64,000 nucleotides of DNA from Episyrphus balteatus (taxonomy: Eukaryota > Arthropoda > Insecta > Diptera > Syrphidae). Below are positions 51,731 to 64,000 of this stretch, piece after piece. How positions within the stretch are numbered: the stretch's first letter is position 1; every line of letters starts with the position of its first letter. The position numbers were made by a program, and so were the translations under genes. The notes beneath the pieces were generated by a model. It did no database searches. It was not told where the DNA came from and saw only the letters and a list, made by a program, of their open reading frames with translations. The stretch is taken from positions 129,925,027 to 129,989,026 of the forward strand of contig NC_079136.1 of NCBI RefSeq assembly GCF_945859705.1, read 5' to 3'.

Positions 51731-54700
51731 AGTGACTGTAACATTGGCAATGCTTCTTCAATATATAAGATTGAGAAATTATATAAAAACAGATACATTT
51801 TTTTATGTCTCGGTAAATTTTTAAGGGGAAATTCACATCTTAATCTTACTACGAAAAATTTTGAAAAATACATTTTTCAAGAATTTTTTTTTGCGCACCA
51901 GTTTTTCATTAAATGAACTTGAAACAAATCAAGTTCATTTCATGAAACTGGTCTTCCAACTGAGAACTTTGCAAACAAAAAACTTCTTGAAAAATGTATA
52001 AGGTATTCAAATTTTTTTGTTGTAGATAAGATTAAAAAATCAATACGGCAACAATGGCAAATTTCAATCAATAGAGGTTTAATTTTTGTTTTATTGTAAA
52101 AATTTAAAAACTTTTCATTTAATTAAATTGTTCATTATAATCCAATAAATCTTACTCCCCATAAGTACTCGTCAATCCTTCATTGCGTTTCTAAAATATA
52201 CAGCACATTATTATGTTCTAATCCTCCTCCTTAAACCAGTAAAAAAAAAATAATACTCCATCATCAATATATTACATCAAAATCCCATCACTTAGCGTTT
52301 TATGTTCACCATCGCCAGCAAACTCAACTATAATCCTCCCGATTTATTTTCGTTTCATTTGAAATGATTTTTTTTCTCTTTCTCTGTCCTCATACCCATA
52401 CACACTATATAATAGTCCTTTCAACATTGTTCTTCACTTTCAATTAAAAACACAAAGAGAATAACCAACATACATATAATAGCGAGAGTTCAGCAATTCA
52501 ACTGTCTTAAAATATCCTTTTTACATGATGTAGAAGAGTCCTGCCTGCACTAGCAGCACACTAAGTCCATATCCATTTGTTCTACTACAGCTGGGTAAAA
52601 GCTCTCTAATTACTTTGTGCATTACGACGCAAAAAAAACGTGCCCCGACTGCTTGCTGGGCGATTGCATACCAAATTAGAATAAGAACATGTAAATTTTC
52701 CGCTCAATTATTTTAAGCTTAAGAAATGAAAATGAATTTTTCTTTTTGTGTGTAAATTTGATTCGACTTTCTTTGATGTAAGTTTCTCTTTGAAATATGC
52801 AATTAAATTGCAGCAATATTACTCCAAGAAATATGCAATGAAATTGAAAATAAATTTTATTAGATTACATTCAAATGGAATGAAATAAAATTTTAAATAG
52901 ATTTTGTTTCAATTTAAGGATAAAGATAAAATTAGAATGTGTTGGTCCTTTTGTTTTTGTATACTTCTGTGTGTGTGTGTGTTTTCTGATGTCAAACCTT
53001 TTGTCAGTTGTAGAAATTTATATTTTACTTTCTTCTTGTTTTGAACTTTAAATCCACTTCCTTGGTGGTTTTCTATGAAATGAACAAACCACCACACAGA
53101 AAAATGAGGATACAAAACAAAAAATGCAAATATGTACACAGATTCTGATATCTAGGATCTTTATTTTTTTTGTATTTGTTCGACTTGGTCCTTTGGACTA
53201 CCATATTTTAGTTCTCTCTAACTCTGAGACAGTTCTTCTTGTTTGACAATAATTTCCTTTTCTTTGGTTCTTTTTATAGCTCACTTAATGTTACTTAAGG
53301 GCAACAAACACACACACTCACAGCGAGAAATAGTAAGAGAATACTTATAAAAGAACTAGCCGCCAGGGGGCGGAATTCAACAAAATGTCCTCTTACCGTG
53401 ATTTTATTCTATTTTTTTTTCGGGGCACAAAAAAGGAAACGTATCCTAGAAAGGAAAAACTTGTGTTGAAAAGAAACCGAATAAAAATATATTTTCGCGA
53501 TTTATTTTTTTTTTTCTTCGTCCTTCTTTTTTTAATATTCTTCTTCTTTTCCACTCTTCTATTGTCTGTTGTTGGTTTAGTTGGTTTGGATAAAAAAAGT
53601 TTTTTTTCTTGAAATATTTTTATCGCTTGGAATATTAAATTGAATTACATTTGAAGACATAGACAGACCGAAGGAACGAAGTGATAGAAAAATGATTTTT
53701 TTTATAGAAGAACTGGGACTAAGACTAGTCGGACTTGGAAAGATTTTCCAGAATAGGAAAATGTGTTATTTTTATTTGGAAAATTGGGTTAATTTTAGGT
53801 GATAAAAATAACATCTTCAAAAAAATTAAGTTATAAATAAATAAGTTGTTCTTGTTTTTTTTTAGGGAAGCGAAATAATCGTGAATAACCGAAATAATCT
53901 CATGATACTGTTATTATAGAATGGACTCACAATCAATGTGTGAGATAATTATCATTAAAAACGAATGCTTTTGGCAAGATTGTAGGGAAATCCATGAAAT
54001 TTTATTTTAAAATATTTCTAATATTTAGATGATTGAAAGAATGCTTATGGTAAAGCAATAATATAGTTGGAAGAAAGATAGGGATATTGGCAAGATTTCA
54101 AAAACTTCTTGTTTTCAATTATTTATTTTTGTGTATGGAATCTAGATAGTGGTATCAGTTTTTAGAATGACAACATTTTAAAAAAATGTTCTTATGTGCC
54201 AACAAAGTTTAAAGATTTTTTAGTTGAATCTTTTTTTGTAAAGATGAAAGCAATTCTTTATACAAAATATAAGTGAAGCTTATTGAATTCCAGTTATTTG
54301 GGTGAAAAAGGCCAAAACAATTAGTTTTATGTTCAACATAAATTATTTAAGTTTCGATTCAGCAAATTGCCCTAAGTGAACTTTTAATATTTGTCGTAGA
54401 TGAATTACGTCTTTTACAATCACAAAAAATAAAAAAGTTAAAATACGTTATTGAGAAGTGGACTCGAGCGCCATCCCAGTTCTTAGTTTAAAAAAGATTA
54501 AAAGAAAGTTTCCATCGAAATGCTATGGACTTATTTTCTTTATACAGTTTCTGCTAGATTGCTTTGAAATCCAATTCTTAAGAAATTCGTTGCCTCCAAA
54601 TGAATACAAATTTCAAATTGAAACCTTTTTGACTTCTTTTCAAGTCTTTTCATTCTTACCCAGTGCTGTTGGGAATTCTCACTATTTCTTAATTACCAAT

Positions 54701-55514
54701 AGGTATTGCATCCAATTATGTTTTTTTTTTTTTGACAGTCCATGTCTAAACTACGCTCCCTTAATAATGTCTATCAAAACACCTAACCCTTATTCGTAAA
54801 ATAATAAGGGCACGTCATCAAACTTGATGACTTGGTGGGTGGTGGAAAAATTTCATTTTTTTACTTAGATTTTCAGACCTAAAACGTTCGTGGGAGATCC
54901 CTTACGACACATAGAACCGAAAAAAACACAAGGAATTTGCAATTTTTGTTTTTTTTTTTTATTTTTTTTAAGAGAAAATATGTCTAAAAGTTCATTGCTC
55001 TCAAAGAAAAAAATTGATGTCACCAAGAAATAAACATTTCCTATGACCACATATAAGCAATCTCAATAAATTCAAACTATTTTCAACCACTCCCACACTC
55101 GGGAAATCATCCTTTTTGACATATTTCCCTCTCGGACGATATATTGCTAAAATGCATTACTCTAAATGTCACATAGTGAAAAAGGACATTATGTGTGCAA
55201 TCCATCTTGCCTGTGATGTAGCGCTGGGGAAAATAATATCCAAGGCGTAATGACCGTAAAATACGCTGACATTCGAACACCGTATATAGTTTAATGTGCA
55301 TAAACACACATGGATAACAGCACACACTATATTTATATAAAAAAAAATAAAAAAGTTAAAAAAAAAAAATGCTGTGGAATACTTTATGGCGGTCAGGCCG
55401 GGTTATGCTATGCGTAGTAGGAACATAGGTAACTTGAAAATGTCCTTGTAAGCTATTTGGAGCAAAAATTTAAATTTTTAAACTTTCTTTCTTCTACCGC
55501 CTCTTGCAACCCTC

Positions 55515-55517
<3 letters not shown>

Positions 55518-55560
<43 letters not shown>
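55518..55560 (+). repeat. (GAT)14 microsatellite
   Basis: Uninterrupted GAT triplets, 14 units plus one base. No coding frame is associated with it. Confidence 0.97.
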
Positions 55561-55561
<1 letters not shown>

Positions 55562-56794
55562 GGTTGATGTTGGGCCATGCCTGATGCCTTCAATAGAGTT
55601 TCCTAAAGGGAAGTTCGAGTGTAAGCTTTTGCTCGCTGAAGTCGTCGTCGTCGGTCGTCAACGTCGACGTTTATCCCCTAGAATTTTTATTTCCATTTTG
55701 CTTGGAAAGAAAAAGTTAACGTTTTGGAGCGGAAAAGTGGTACATTTTTGAGAGGGACCTCTTGAGGGTGGCGCAAGGAGCACAGAAGCACAGTACAAAG
55801 CAAAGCAGTGCGGGAACTCTGTGCACTGGCGGATCTAATTATCGGTGTTACTTTAACGGTGCCAGGTTTTTTTTTCCTTCTTTTTTTCACTTTTTTTTGT
55901 TCGTCTTATTTGCCTATGACAGAATGGGGATGATGGTAAAGTAAGGTTGGGTGGTTGGTAGTAGTTTTTAATTAAATAGCGTTGAGTTGAGGAAATTCAA
56001 GGGTTATAAGAGAGCAGCTTAATGTTAAAGGTAGGAGTGTAAGTAGGTAGGTTGAGCAGAGGTATATTTTGTGTGCTTTATTAAAAGTGTCAATTTGAAT
56101 ATTTATACGATTTTTTTTGTTGGTATTTATTCGCCCTCTCCGTCAACCAGTAGTTTAAAAAAATAAACGAAAAATAAAATTGGGTTAAAGTCCCGGAAGG
56201 GATACCTAATTGGCTTGGATACACACCTTTGATATAAAAACGAAAAACAAAACAAAAAAAAAAAACAGAAAAAAACTGTGTATATATTGCCTGGTGGTGA
56301 CACCCATATAGTATTGTGATCTGTCGTCGTTGTCGTCGTCCTTTGTAGTTCAGATGAATAATTTTATTTTGCTGAACTCTATTTAAGCCTTTAACCGGGT
56401 TAGGAAAATATAATAGAAGCCGAAGCCACACATATAGAACAAGGACTAACATATTTCTGGATCCTTTTGTGATAGTTTTTTTTTTTTGTGCCTGAAACAA
56501 AAAGAATTATTGTCTATGTTTGCTTCCATTTGAAATGGGGAGAGCCTTAGTTTGACATATTTCTGTTTTTAAACTGGTGACAAGTTTAGGATTAATCCCC
56601 TTGGACACCGTCAGTCTATTTTAATCGAATAGTCATAGAATTTTTTAAGGCCATAGAAAAAGCATTTTTAGGAATTTTAGAAATCCATATTATGCTTTTT
56701 TTTAGTAAGGCAAAATATAAACACACTTTTACGCTTCTGTGACTGTCAATAATGTTTAAGAATGAGTTAATAATGGGATTTATTTAATTTTTAA

Positions 56795-56979
56795 CCTAGG
56801 CCATTTTGGGCCGCACGACTATTCGGTCGCAAAAATGGAACACAAGGACTACAATGTCTGTGACTACAAGTGCTTCTAAAAAATAGCATCACCTATAAAT
56901 TTGCAAATCGATCCCACACACATTGAAATAATTTAATTTTTGTAATTAAATAGTCGCGCGACCGAAATCGCTCCTAGCC
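56795..56979. mobile_element. Small inverted-repeat element flanked by TTAA
   Basis: The left end CCTAGGCCATTTTGGGCCGC continues ACGACTATT. The right end, read in reverse complement, is GGCTAGGAGCGATTTCGGTC and continues GCGCGACTATT. TTAA lies immediately outside both ends (56791-56794 and 56980-56983). The 185-bp unit has no coding capacity. A TTAA target is typical of piggyBac-type elements. The end similarity is imperfect. Confidence 0.6.
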
Positions 56980-57109
56980 TTAAACTTCAAATCACAAAAT
57001 TAGTCTGAAAATATGATACAACATTGGAAAATTCGGAAAAAAATTGTATAACGATAAAACAAAATCAATAAACTTTAGTTCCATCTAAAACATTCAAATG
57101 GAAAGAAAA

Positions 57110-57580
57110 TTACAAATTTTCGAGACAAAATCAAGGTTAACCTATTGACAAAAAAATATTAATTTTCAAAAAAGTCCTCCGAATCCATCGAGTGATACAG
57201 GGCCTCTTTAGGCTCTATTCATAACTGAAAACCAAAAGTTCTTCGCGGGTCTGGTTGCAAAATTATTTGCAATCGAAATATTTTTTTTTTCTTTAGTTCG
57301 AAATATTTTTTTTTAACATTCGGAATCAAATATTTGCGGATCAAGGTGTCGAAACAAGTTTTGGTTTACAGATATGAGTTCACAATGAGCAGGCCTACAC
57401 ATATAGGTCAAACAATTAAAAATCTATTTTATTAACGATTTTCGCGAAAAAATCAAATAAAGCCTAAAAATAATGCATTTTCAAAAAAGTTCTCTAAATC
57501 CATCGAGTGATACATCAAAAGAAAGGACTTTTTAAGCTCTATTCCTGACTGAAAACCAAAAATTGTTTGCAGGTCTGGCT
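57110..57580 (+). repeat. Interspersed repeat family A, two tandem copies
   Basis: TCGAGTGATACA occurs at 57188 and 57503 (315 bp apart). The first copy lacks its head. The second has GGATCAAGGTGTCGAAACAA at about 57338. Order and wording match the copies at 1889-2460. Confidence 0.75.
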
Positions 57581-57815
57581 GCTGAATTTTCACACACTCA
57601 CGCAACTAATTAACAATTTATTAAAAAGTTATTACATTTAGTCTTTCTTTTTCAAACACCTTAATTTCAAATTTGTGATCAGATGCGCTTAAATCCTTTA
57701 AGCCACATAGAATAATCCGTATTCAAGATAAAGCCATTTACAAACAAAAGCAACATCCAATAAAGCTCAAATTCAATAAGATTTATAGTTTGTAATTTAA
57801 ACAAAAATAACTTAC

Positions 57816-57956
57816 AAGAGCTTTAACAGCAATTTGATTAATTTCCTTAAGTAAATTATTATTAACACTCTTGCCTAATAGATTCTCTTGTTTCAAAAAC
57901 CTCAAATTACCAATTGATAGATAAATCCCTTCTATCTGAGAGGAAGAGGATGAAAA
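57816..57956 (-). CDS. Candidate exon of an unidentified minus-strand gene
   Basis: The minus strand has a pyrimidine-rich tract ending TTGGCAG (or, 21 bp later, CTTCCTCTCAG). An open segment follows that reads IEGIYLSIGNLRFLKQENLL, then GKSVNNNLLKEINQIAVKAL, directly before a consensus donor GTAAGT. With the second acceptor it is exactly 120 nt and phase 0 at both ends. With the first it is 141 nt. The peptide is hydrophilic and helix-like, unlike the runs of Phe, Lys and Asn seen in chance frames here. I do not recognise it. It could be an exon of an upstream neighbour or an untested upstream exon of the receptor gene. It could also be chance. Confidence 0.3.
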
Positions 57957-60752
57957 CTGCCAAAAGGAAAACAAAAAAACAATATTTAATACAAACAAGC
58001 TTTTCTGTGCTTCAAACAACAAAACACAAGATACAAAAACCTCCATCATCAACCAAGCCAACATAGAAAACCACCCTTGTCGGAATGTCAACAATGTGGT
58101 TGATGCTAGCGGTGATGATGATGCTGATGGCCTTCTCCAATTATTACAACATTGTTGGTATGTAAAATGTGATGACCACAATATCTAAAATCTCTCCCCT
58201 TACTCCATCTCTCACTTCATCGCAGTCAGAGTATAGTAGTTATTTGTTGGTCCTAAAACCGTTAAAACAACGATGATAACCGCCCTTCGCCCGGCGTCAT
58301 CCGCACTTCTTGCAATCAATAATATCCTTCATCCTTGATCATCCTTTTATTTTTGTTGGTGTTTCTCTACAATCCAACTGAAAACTTTTCTGCGGCAAAA
58401 TTGTTGTTTTTTTTACATCAAGTCCACAAGTCCAGACACAGAGCCCACACAGGACATACGATGGAGGACAAAAGATATAAAATCTAAACAAATGAGAATG
58501 CATTGAAAAATTACGAGGTATGTGTTGTAGGTACCTACAACAGCCCTCTCACCCTCTTACTTTCTATTGTGTTTTGAATTAATTTTATCGGAAAGTTAAA
58601 AATATATTTTGCTTAGCTAAATGGACTTAATAGATGACGGAAAGGATGCGCGTTGACCATTATGACCCCTCACATATCCCCAACCCCCCTCAGGATCTTA
58701 AACCTTTCTGAATGAAAATTAAAAAAAAAAAAACTCTTACACATGCATTCCATTCCATTTAGTTCAAAGTATTTGTATCCCCTCTTGTGTAGCCTTTCTC
58801 TATACATCCTTTCTATGCTTGCCTGACAGAATCCACCAGCTCAACACAGAATTGCGTAGAAATATTTCATCCTTAAAGAATATTTTCGTGCGAAAAGGGA
58901 TATCGTTCGCTATCATCTAATAGGAAAAACATTTGAGAATTCACACACAAACACACTCATGCGTACATCAGTGTAGAGGTGTGCGACTAAAGCACAAAGT
59001 TAAATTCACGATTGAAAGTGGGTGAACACGGAGCAGATTCCAGCATCCAGAAGCAGCCACGAGCCACCACCCTGGATATATCATTTTTTTTGTGTTGCTG
59101 TTGCTTTTTAAATAGTCCTGTCCTAGCGATGTTTAGCGGTATACACACAACCAGAGCACACACACACACACACGTACACATTCACATTCAGTAGGCTAAC
59201 AATTAAAGTCCTGGGGTTGAATGAATGGAATATGCTCGCTCATGTTCAGCGCGCAAGTAATGTGGAGCAGTAGCGCAGCTCCACAGTCAGTCGTATACAA
59301 TTTTTTTTTTATCCTTTTTCTGCTTCTTTTTTTTTATTGAAGTAACACACTCTGTGGAGAGAAGTTTAGGTATATGTATGTCTATGTATATCCTTTTCTG
59401 CGAGCCTTTTTGCGTTCCTCTCATTACTTATTTCATTCATCTCATGGAGATGCCTACAGCACACATCTCTCTATACCTACATAATGTTAATCTAGGCGCT
59501 CGCTGCTGCTGCTGCCATGGTGTATTGTATAATATCCTTGTTATGTGTATGTTGTGTATTTGTGTGTCTGTTGGGAGAGTCTATAAGATTTCGTTTTGAT
59601 ATTTATGTTTTTTTTTTTTTCATTTCGTTTCTATACACACACATATACAATACCTTTATAGCGGCGCTAGATATAGGAATATGTTTATGTTTGTATATAC
59701 ATATATATATATATATTTTTTTGTGTAGGTATAAATGTATTTGTATTATTTTTGTTTTATTGCTGCAGCAAAGTCCCACAGGATGAAATGAGGTTAGTGG
59801 GTGAAATTAATTCAGGGATAATGATTTCTTTCCTTTCATATACACAAATAGACATACTCCTACATAACTGGATACTCTTGTACATATATATTTTCATGTT
59901 TTTTCTTTAGTTTTTTTTTTTTTATTTATTTATATTTTTGCTTTATCTTTCTATTTTTTATTTTTGTGATTTGTTTTTTTTTTTTCTCTTTTACTTTTTA
60001 TGGCTTCTTGCTCCCTAAGATCTAATTTGTTTCAATGATTTCTGTTGCGTTTTTATAAGTATATTTTCTTTTGGTGTTAAGTTTATTTTTCCATCACTGA
60101 TTTTAGTTTTTTTTTGTGAGAACTTCGGATAAAAATCGATGTGGGTTAATATAGAAAAGACAATTGAAGATACTTTTGCATCTAGAGGGCGCCATAATCA
60201 ATTTTCTGTGATGTCACACATCATATGTATAATGGACCATCAAGACTTTTCAAAGGTTTCTTCATTTGTCAAATTACAATAAGAAGTTAAGAAGTTATGA
60301 TGGAAGACATGAACAAACATACCGATTTTTTTTTTTTTTTTTCTGAAAAAGATAAAAATGAGAAAGTCACTAGCAGTCGGATTTAGTTCAAAGCATATCG
60401 TTGATCATCAATAGTCGTTGTGTTTGCAGTTTGAACAAGAAGTATAAATATTTTTTTACTATTTTTCTAACTAAAACGGACTTTTTCGTCACGTCCCGGG
60501 CAGAATTTAAAAAAAAGACATATTTTGTCTAACTATTTAATATGTAGTTTAATATGGTTTTTTACATCTAACCAGATTTTAGTTCCACACTCCACTCTTT
60601 GTTGTTCGGTGTTAATGAAACACAATTTTGAAATTAAAGTTATTGGTTTGGCAGCACTGTAATTGTATCTTGTTATTAGAAAAGGCACAGTTCACCCAAC
60701 CAAGCTTAATCTATTTCACTTTTGATTAGATTTTCAAAGTTTATACTAATAC
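57957..60752. other. Intergenic or intronic DNA, no gene recognised
   Basis: Holds only simple sequence: CA repeat at about 59158-59175, TA repeat at about 59699-59719 and long T tracts at 59900-60000. Small open frames here are not supported by any protein feature. Confidence 0.55.
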
Positions 60753-61879
60753 GGTCACTGTGGCGTATGCGTAATATTTTTAATTTTAAATTTTTGTTGG
60801 ATAAAAAATTCTTAAACACAAACAAAAAAATTTCTATAAAATCTCAATTTTATAATGGGCCTTAAACGTAGTTCCTTTCAGCTTCATTCAACTGTATATG
60901 CTTTAGCAAGCCCTCTCGGTTTAAATGCATTTTGTACAGTTAAAATATGAAATAAAATGCACGACTGGGTCGCACGTACTTGCTCTTGTAGTTCAAAGCA
61001 TCTTTATCTTAAATATCTATTGAAAATTTAAGATTTTGTGAAGAAAAAAAAATAAAAACAAAAAAAAAAATCGAAAGTTAAAAAAATTCAATTTTTTAAA
61101 AATTTTTTTGAAAAACTTTTTTTTTAATTTTTTTTTTAAATTTTTTTTTACATTTTACACTTCAATACCTATGATGTCTGTAAATTTTGAAAAAATTGAC
61201 TTATGCTTTGATGAAATATATGAACTTAAAAAACATGTCAATTTTTGAAAAACGGCAACGCCATATTTCCGCTCTTGGCATTTTTTGAGAAAAACTAAAA
61301 ACGCAGTTTTGTTGGAATCAATAAGAGTACTGCCCACACCAAATTTAAACGAAATCGTTAGAGCCGTTTTCGAGAAATTTGAAATACCTCGAAAACGTTA
61401 TATGGGAGATATGCGTTAAATTGGAGATATTAAAAAAATAAAAAAAACGGACCTAGGAAATTACGTAAAAATCATCTGTACCAAGTTTCAAGCAAATCCA
61501 TCCACCCGTTTAGGCCCTAGCTCGATGTACAGATGGACGCACAGACGCACAGACGCACAGACGCACACACGCACAGACCGACGGACGGCATGACGAAAAC
61601 CACTTTTTTGATCTTCTCCATTATCGTAATGTTGGTTTTGATTAAAACCTCGATTTTTTTTTTCTACACGAAACCAATACTTGCCCTATAGAGCAAGTAA
61701 AAATAATTTAAGTGTTAATTTTATTGATTTGAAAAACTTTTTATTTTGTTACATAATTAAAAAAAAACCTTTGTAGGAATACATCCAATATTGAAGACTT
61801 CACATGATCAATTAAACTAATTGAAAAAGTCAAAGAGTGATCAATAATTTTTTGGAATTCCACATACGCCACAGTGACC
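60753..61879. mobile_element. DNA-transposon-like element with GGTCACTGTGG ends, containing a nested element
   Basis: The left end GGTCACTGTGGCGTATGCGT (60753-60772) and right end CCACATACGCCACAGTGACC (61860-61879) are inverted repeats matching over the outer 17 bp and again at one of the next two bases. The interior contains a complete Helentron-like copy (60958-61703) and no transposase frame. No target duplication is evident. Confidence 0.6.
60958..61703 (+). mobile_element. Helentron/DINE-like non-autonomous element, copy 1
   Basis: Head TGCACGACTGGGTCGCACGT, then ACTTGCTCTTG. The body has repeated GAGAAAAACTAAAAACGCAG and AATCGTTAGAGCCGTTTTCG phrases and a GGACGCACAGACGCACAGAC minisatellite (61530-61590). 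The tail is ACTTGCCCTATAGAGCAAGT, then AAAAAT. ACTTGCTC near the head and GAGCAAGT at the tail are subterminal inverted repeats, and the tail itself is a short palindrome. This layout resembles Helentron/DINE-1 elements of flies. The class is inferred, the shared boundaries with copy 2 are seen. Confidence 0.65.
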
Positions 61880-62105
61880 TTCTAAGTTATACCCCCAAAA
61901 ATTGATAAAAAAATATCCACGAATATGATTTGAAGCTTTATTAGTTTAATGAAATGATGTCAGTATCTTAAGGTACTTCTATCTCAAACGCAAACAATAT
62001 GTATTCTTTGTACTCATTATCCAATGTTATTAATTTTGCAGATTTTTAATGGAAATAAAATTAATATCCAAATTTTTCAGATATGTACATTATATACAAA
62101 TAAAA

Positions 62106-62864
62106 TGCACGACTGGGGCCGCACGTACTTGCTCTTGCAGTTCAAAGCACTTTTATGTTAGCTTACTTCTTGTAGATTATAAGAGCTGCCTCTATATTAA
62201 TTTTTAAGAAATTTGGTTGATGTAGGGGAAGAGACGGTATGGAGGCCAAATGTTAGTTAAATAAAATTTTTTTATTTGACTTGACTTTTTCGAGAAAAAC
62301 TAAAAATGCAGTTTTACTGCAATTACTTTGAATATTACGTATGCAATTTTATCAAAATCATTAGAGCCATTTTTGAGAAAATTGCAATAACTCCATAATA
62401 ATGTACGGGAAGAGCCGACATCTGCGATTTAAAAAAAATGTAAAGACCATATTTCCATTATCCGTATTTTTTGAGAAAAACTAAAAACACAGTTATGTTA
62501 GATCTATGTACAATATTACGTGTGTTAAATTTAATCAAAATCGTTACAGTCGTTTTCGAGAAAATTGTAATAACTCAAAAATTTTGTATGGGAGGTATAT
62601 GTTCTAAGTGAGATATTAAAAAACAAAAAAAAAACAACCTTGGAAATTACGAAAAAAACATCTATAATAAATTTCAAAAAAATCCATCAATCCGTTTAGG
62701 CTGTAGCGACTTGTACAGATGGACGCACGGACGCACAGACCGACGGACGTCATGACGAAACCCACTTTTTTGGACTTCTCCATAATCGTAATGTTAGTTT
62801 TAATTAAAACCTCGAATTTTTTTTTGACACGAAACCAATACTTGCCCTATAGAGCAAGTAAAAA
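62106..62864 (+). mobile_element. Helentron/DINE-like non-autonomous element, copy 2
   Basis: Same head (TGCACGACTGGGGCCGCACG), same internal blocks twice over, same GGACGCACGGACGCACAGAC minisatellite (about 62720-62750) and same tail (ACTTGCCCTATAGAGCAAGT) as the copy at 60958-61703. Both copies are preceded by AAATAAAA. It has no coding capacity. Confidence 0.65.
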
Positions 62865-64000
62865 TTGGCTTTAATTTAACAAAAAAATAATTTTAGTTTT
62901 CAAAATAGTCCACGTTTAAACAAATAGTCCACAAACAAAATCACAAATTTTCACCTAGAATAATTTTATTCGAATCAAGGAGAAGTAAAATATTTACTTA
63001 TTTTTTTATTTTGGAATTTAAAATTTTGGGAATTTAAATGGAACGTTGTGTCAAAACAAGCCACAAAAAAAATCAAGCTAATCCTTAAAGTCCTGATGTG
63101 CAACGAAAAAAAAATAAAGATAGCATCAAATTATATCCCATATAGATTCATCGATGCAATTTACCTGCAGCGTGTACAAATCATTAATTTAATGCACTCC
63201 ATGACTCTTTTATCAACCTACTCCACATATAGAAACCTAGCAATGTGCAAGCCACATTTGGCTATGATTTATTCTACGGGCTGCATTAATAAAAAATAAA
63301 TAAAACTGCAACATCCAACCTTTTAACCACTTTCCGTTACAGTATAGACGGATCCTGGTGGTGGTTTTTATATCAACCCACTCAACGACCCTCAACAAAA
63401 ACACCCCCCCCCCGCTCCCGGCTCTATGCTCATCTACTCTCTTTCTATCTATATCTTTACCGTATGCATTGCAACTTTTTTTTAAAACTGTTTTTTTTTT
63501 TATATATATATTTCTTTTTCTTGCTCAAAGCAAACAAGTTTCTCATGGACACCAGACTCGTGTCAGAATAAATAAACACCAAGGATCTGTCAGAGAGAAA
63601 AAAAAAATAGAAATAAAAAAAAAAAAAAAACTAAACAAAACATAAACATACTACTTAAAACCTCACAACCACTTAATTCAAAGTTTTATATCAAAAAGAG
63701 CGAAAGTCTCTGTCTCAGGACCAAAGAGAAATGCCAGAACCATTTGAACCAAAACATTTATATCCGTTTTTTAAGGTAGTTCCCTCTACTCTATCAACTA
63801 CCAGCTAGGACACACAATAGACTAGAAAAAATTTACACAAAAGAAAAAAACGAAAAAAAAAAAAAAAACAACAGAAAACAACTTAAATCCTTGGCTCCTT
63901 GCCAGTTGGGGGTTTTAAAAAGGAACAAGCAGCAGCAAATAAGTTCGGCTGCGGTAGAAAGGTAAAAGTGCACATAAAAAGGACATTTTAGGACAGTTTT
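62865..64000. other. AT-rich DNA at the right edge, no gene recognised
   Basis: Contains a C run (about 63405-63413), T and A tracts (63474-63520, 63600-63630, 63841-63868) and no supported exon. Two small plus-strand open frames (63048-63299 and 63358-63645) end in Lys/Asn runs and look like chance. Confidence 0.55.

Larger units (their letters stand above)
50887..57815. other. Region upstream of nAChR exon 1
   Basis: Directly upstream of the start codon lies T/A-rich DNA that probably includes the 5'UTR. A good acceptor-like TATTTTCAG on the minus strand at about 51432 could mark a non-coding first-exon junction. Farther right there is a GGTCACTGTGG-family terminus at 51711-51730, a (GAT)14 tract, a TTAA-flanked element at 56795-56979 and repeat family A. 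No gene was recognised. Confidence 0.5.

Noticed and set aside
54800..54825. Short hairpin GTCATCAAACTTGATGAC
   Set aside because: Eight-base stem with a tiny loop, expected by chance in 64 kb.

Overview
The window is insect genomic DNA, most likely from a brachyceran fly. It is AT-rich, full of poly-A/T and short microsatellites, and has one large, intron-rich gene on the minus strand. Eight exons could be read directly; joined in order they keep one open frame and every junction has GT..AG ends. They encode the N-terminal two thirds of a nicotinic acetylcholine receptor (nAChR) alpha subunit of the insect alpha5/alpha6/alpha7 group. The sequence fits the alpha5 (or close alpha7) type best, not alpha6.

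Gene layout, 5' to 3' (right to left): exon 1 at 50886-49701 holds the only usable start codon and a 395-residue low-complexity Asn/Ser-rich N-terminus ending in a hydrophobic signal-like segment. Intron 1 is 17.7 kb. Exon 2 (31999-31860) begins the extracellular domain. Intron 2 is 13.8 kb. Exons 3, 4 and 5 (18050-18006, 17208-16918, 16824-16749) carry the ligand-binding domain with loops A and B and the Cys-loop. Intron 5 is 6.6 kb. Exon 6 (10172-9978) carries the CC pair of loop C and TM1. Intron 6 is 5.9 kb. Exon 7 (4117-4031) carries TM2 and exon 8 (3911-3802) carries TM3. The large cytoplasmic loop, TM4 and the stop codon lie beyond the left edge of the window. The product is expected to be a plasma-membrane subunit of a pentameric acetylcholine-gated cation channel in neurons.

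The rest is intronic or upstream DNA with many small mobile-element relics: four short elements with terminal inverted repeats and 2-4 bp target duplications, two tRNA-derived SINE-like units, a Helentron/DINE-like family with several copies, a family with a 20-bp GGTCACTGTGG terminus, a roughly 280-316-bp repeat family in tandem pairs, a 147-bp tandem repeat, and decayed LINE fragments. The most striking non-coding structure is a perfect 144-bp inverted repeat around a 60-bp loop at 14609-14956. It lies in intron 5 and would be transcribed as a long hairpin.

Upstream of exon 1 (50887-64000) no second gene could be established. One stretch at 57956-57816 on the minus strand looks like an isolated exon of unknown identity. 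Most other open frames in the window appear to be chance frames in AT-rich DNA.
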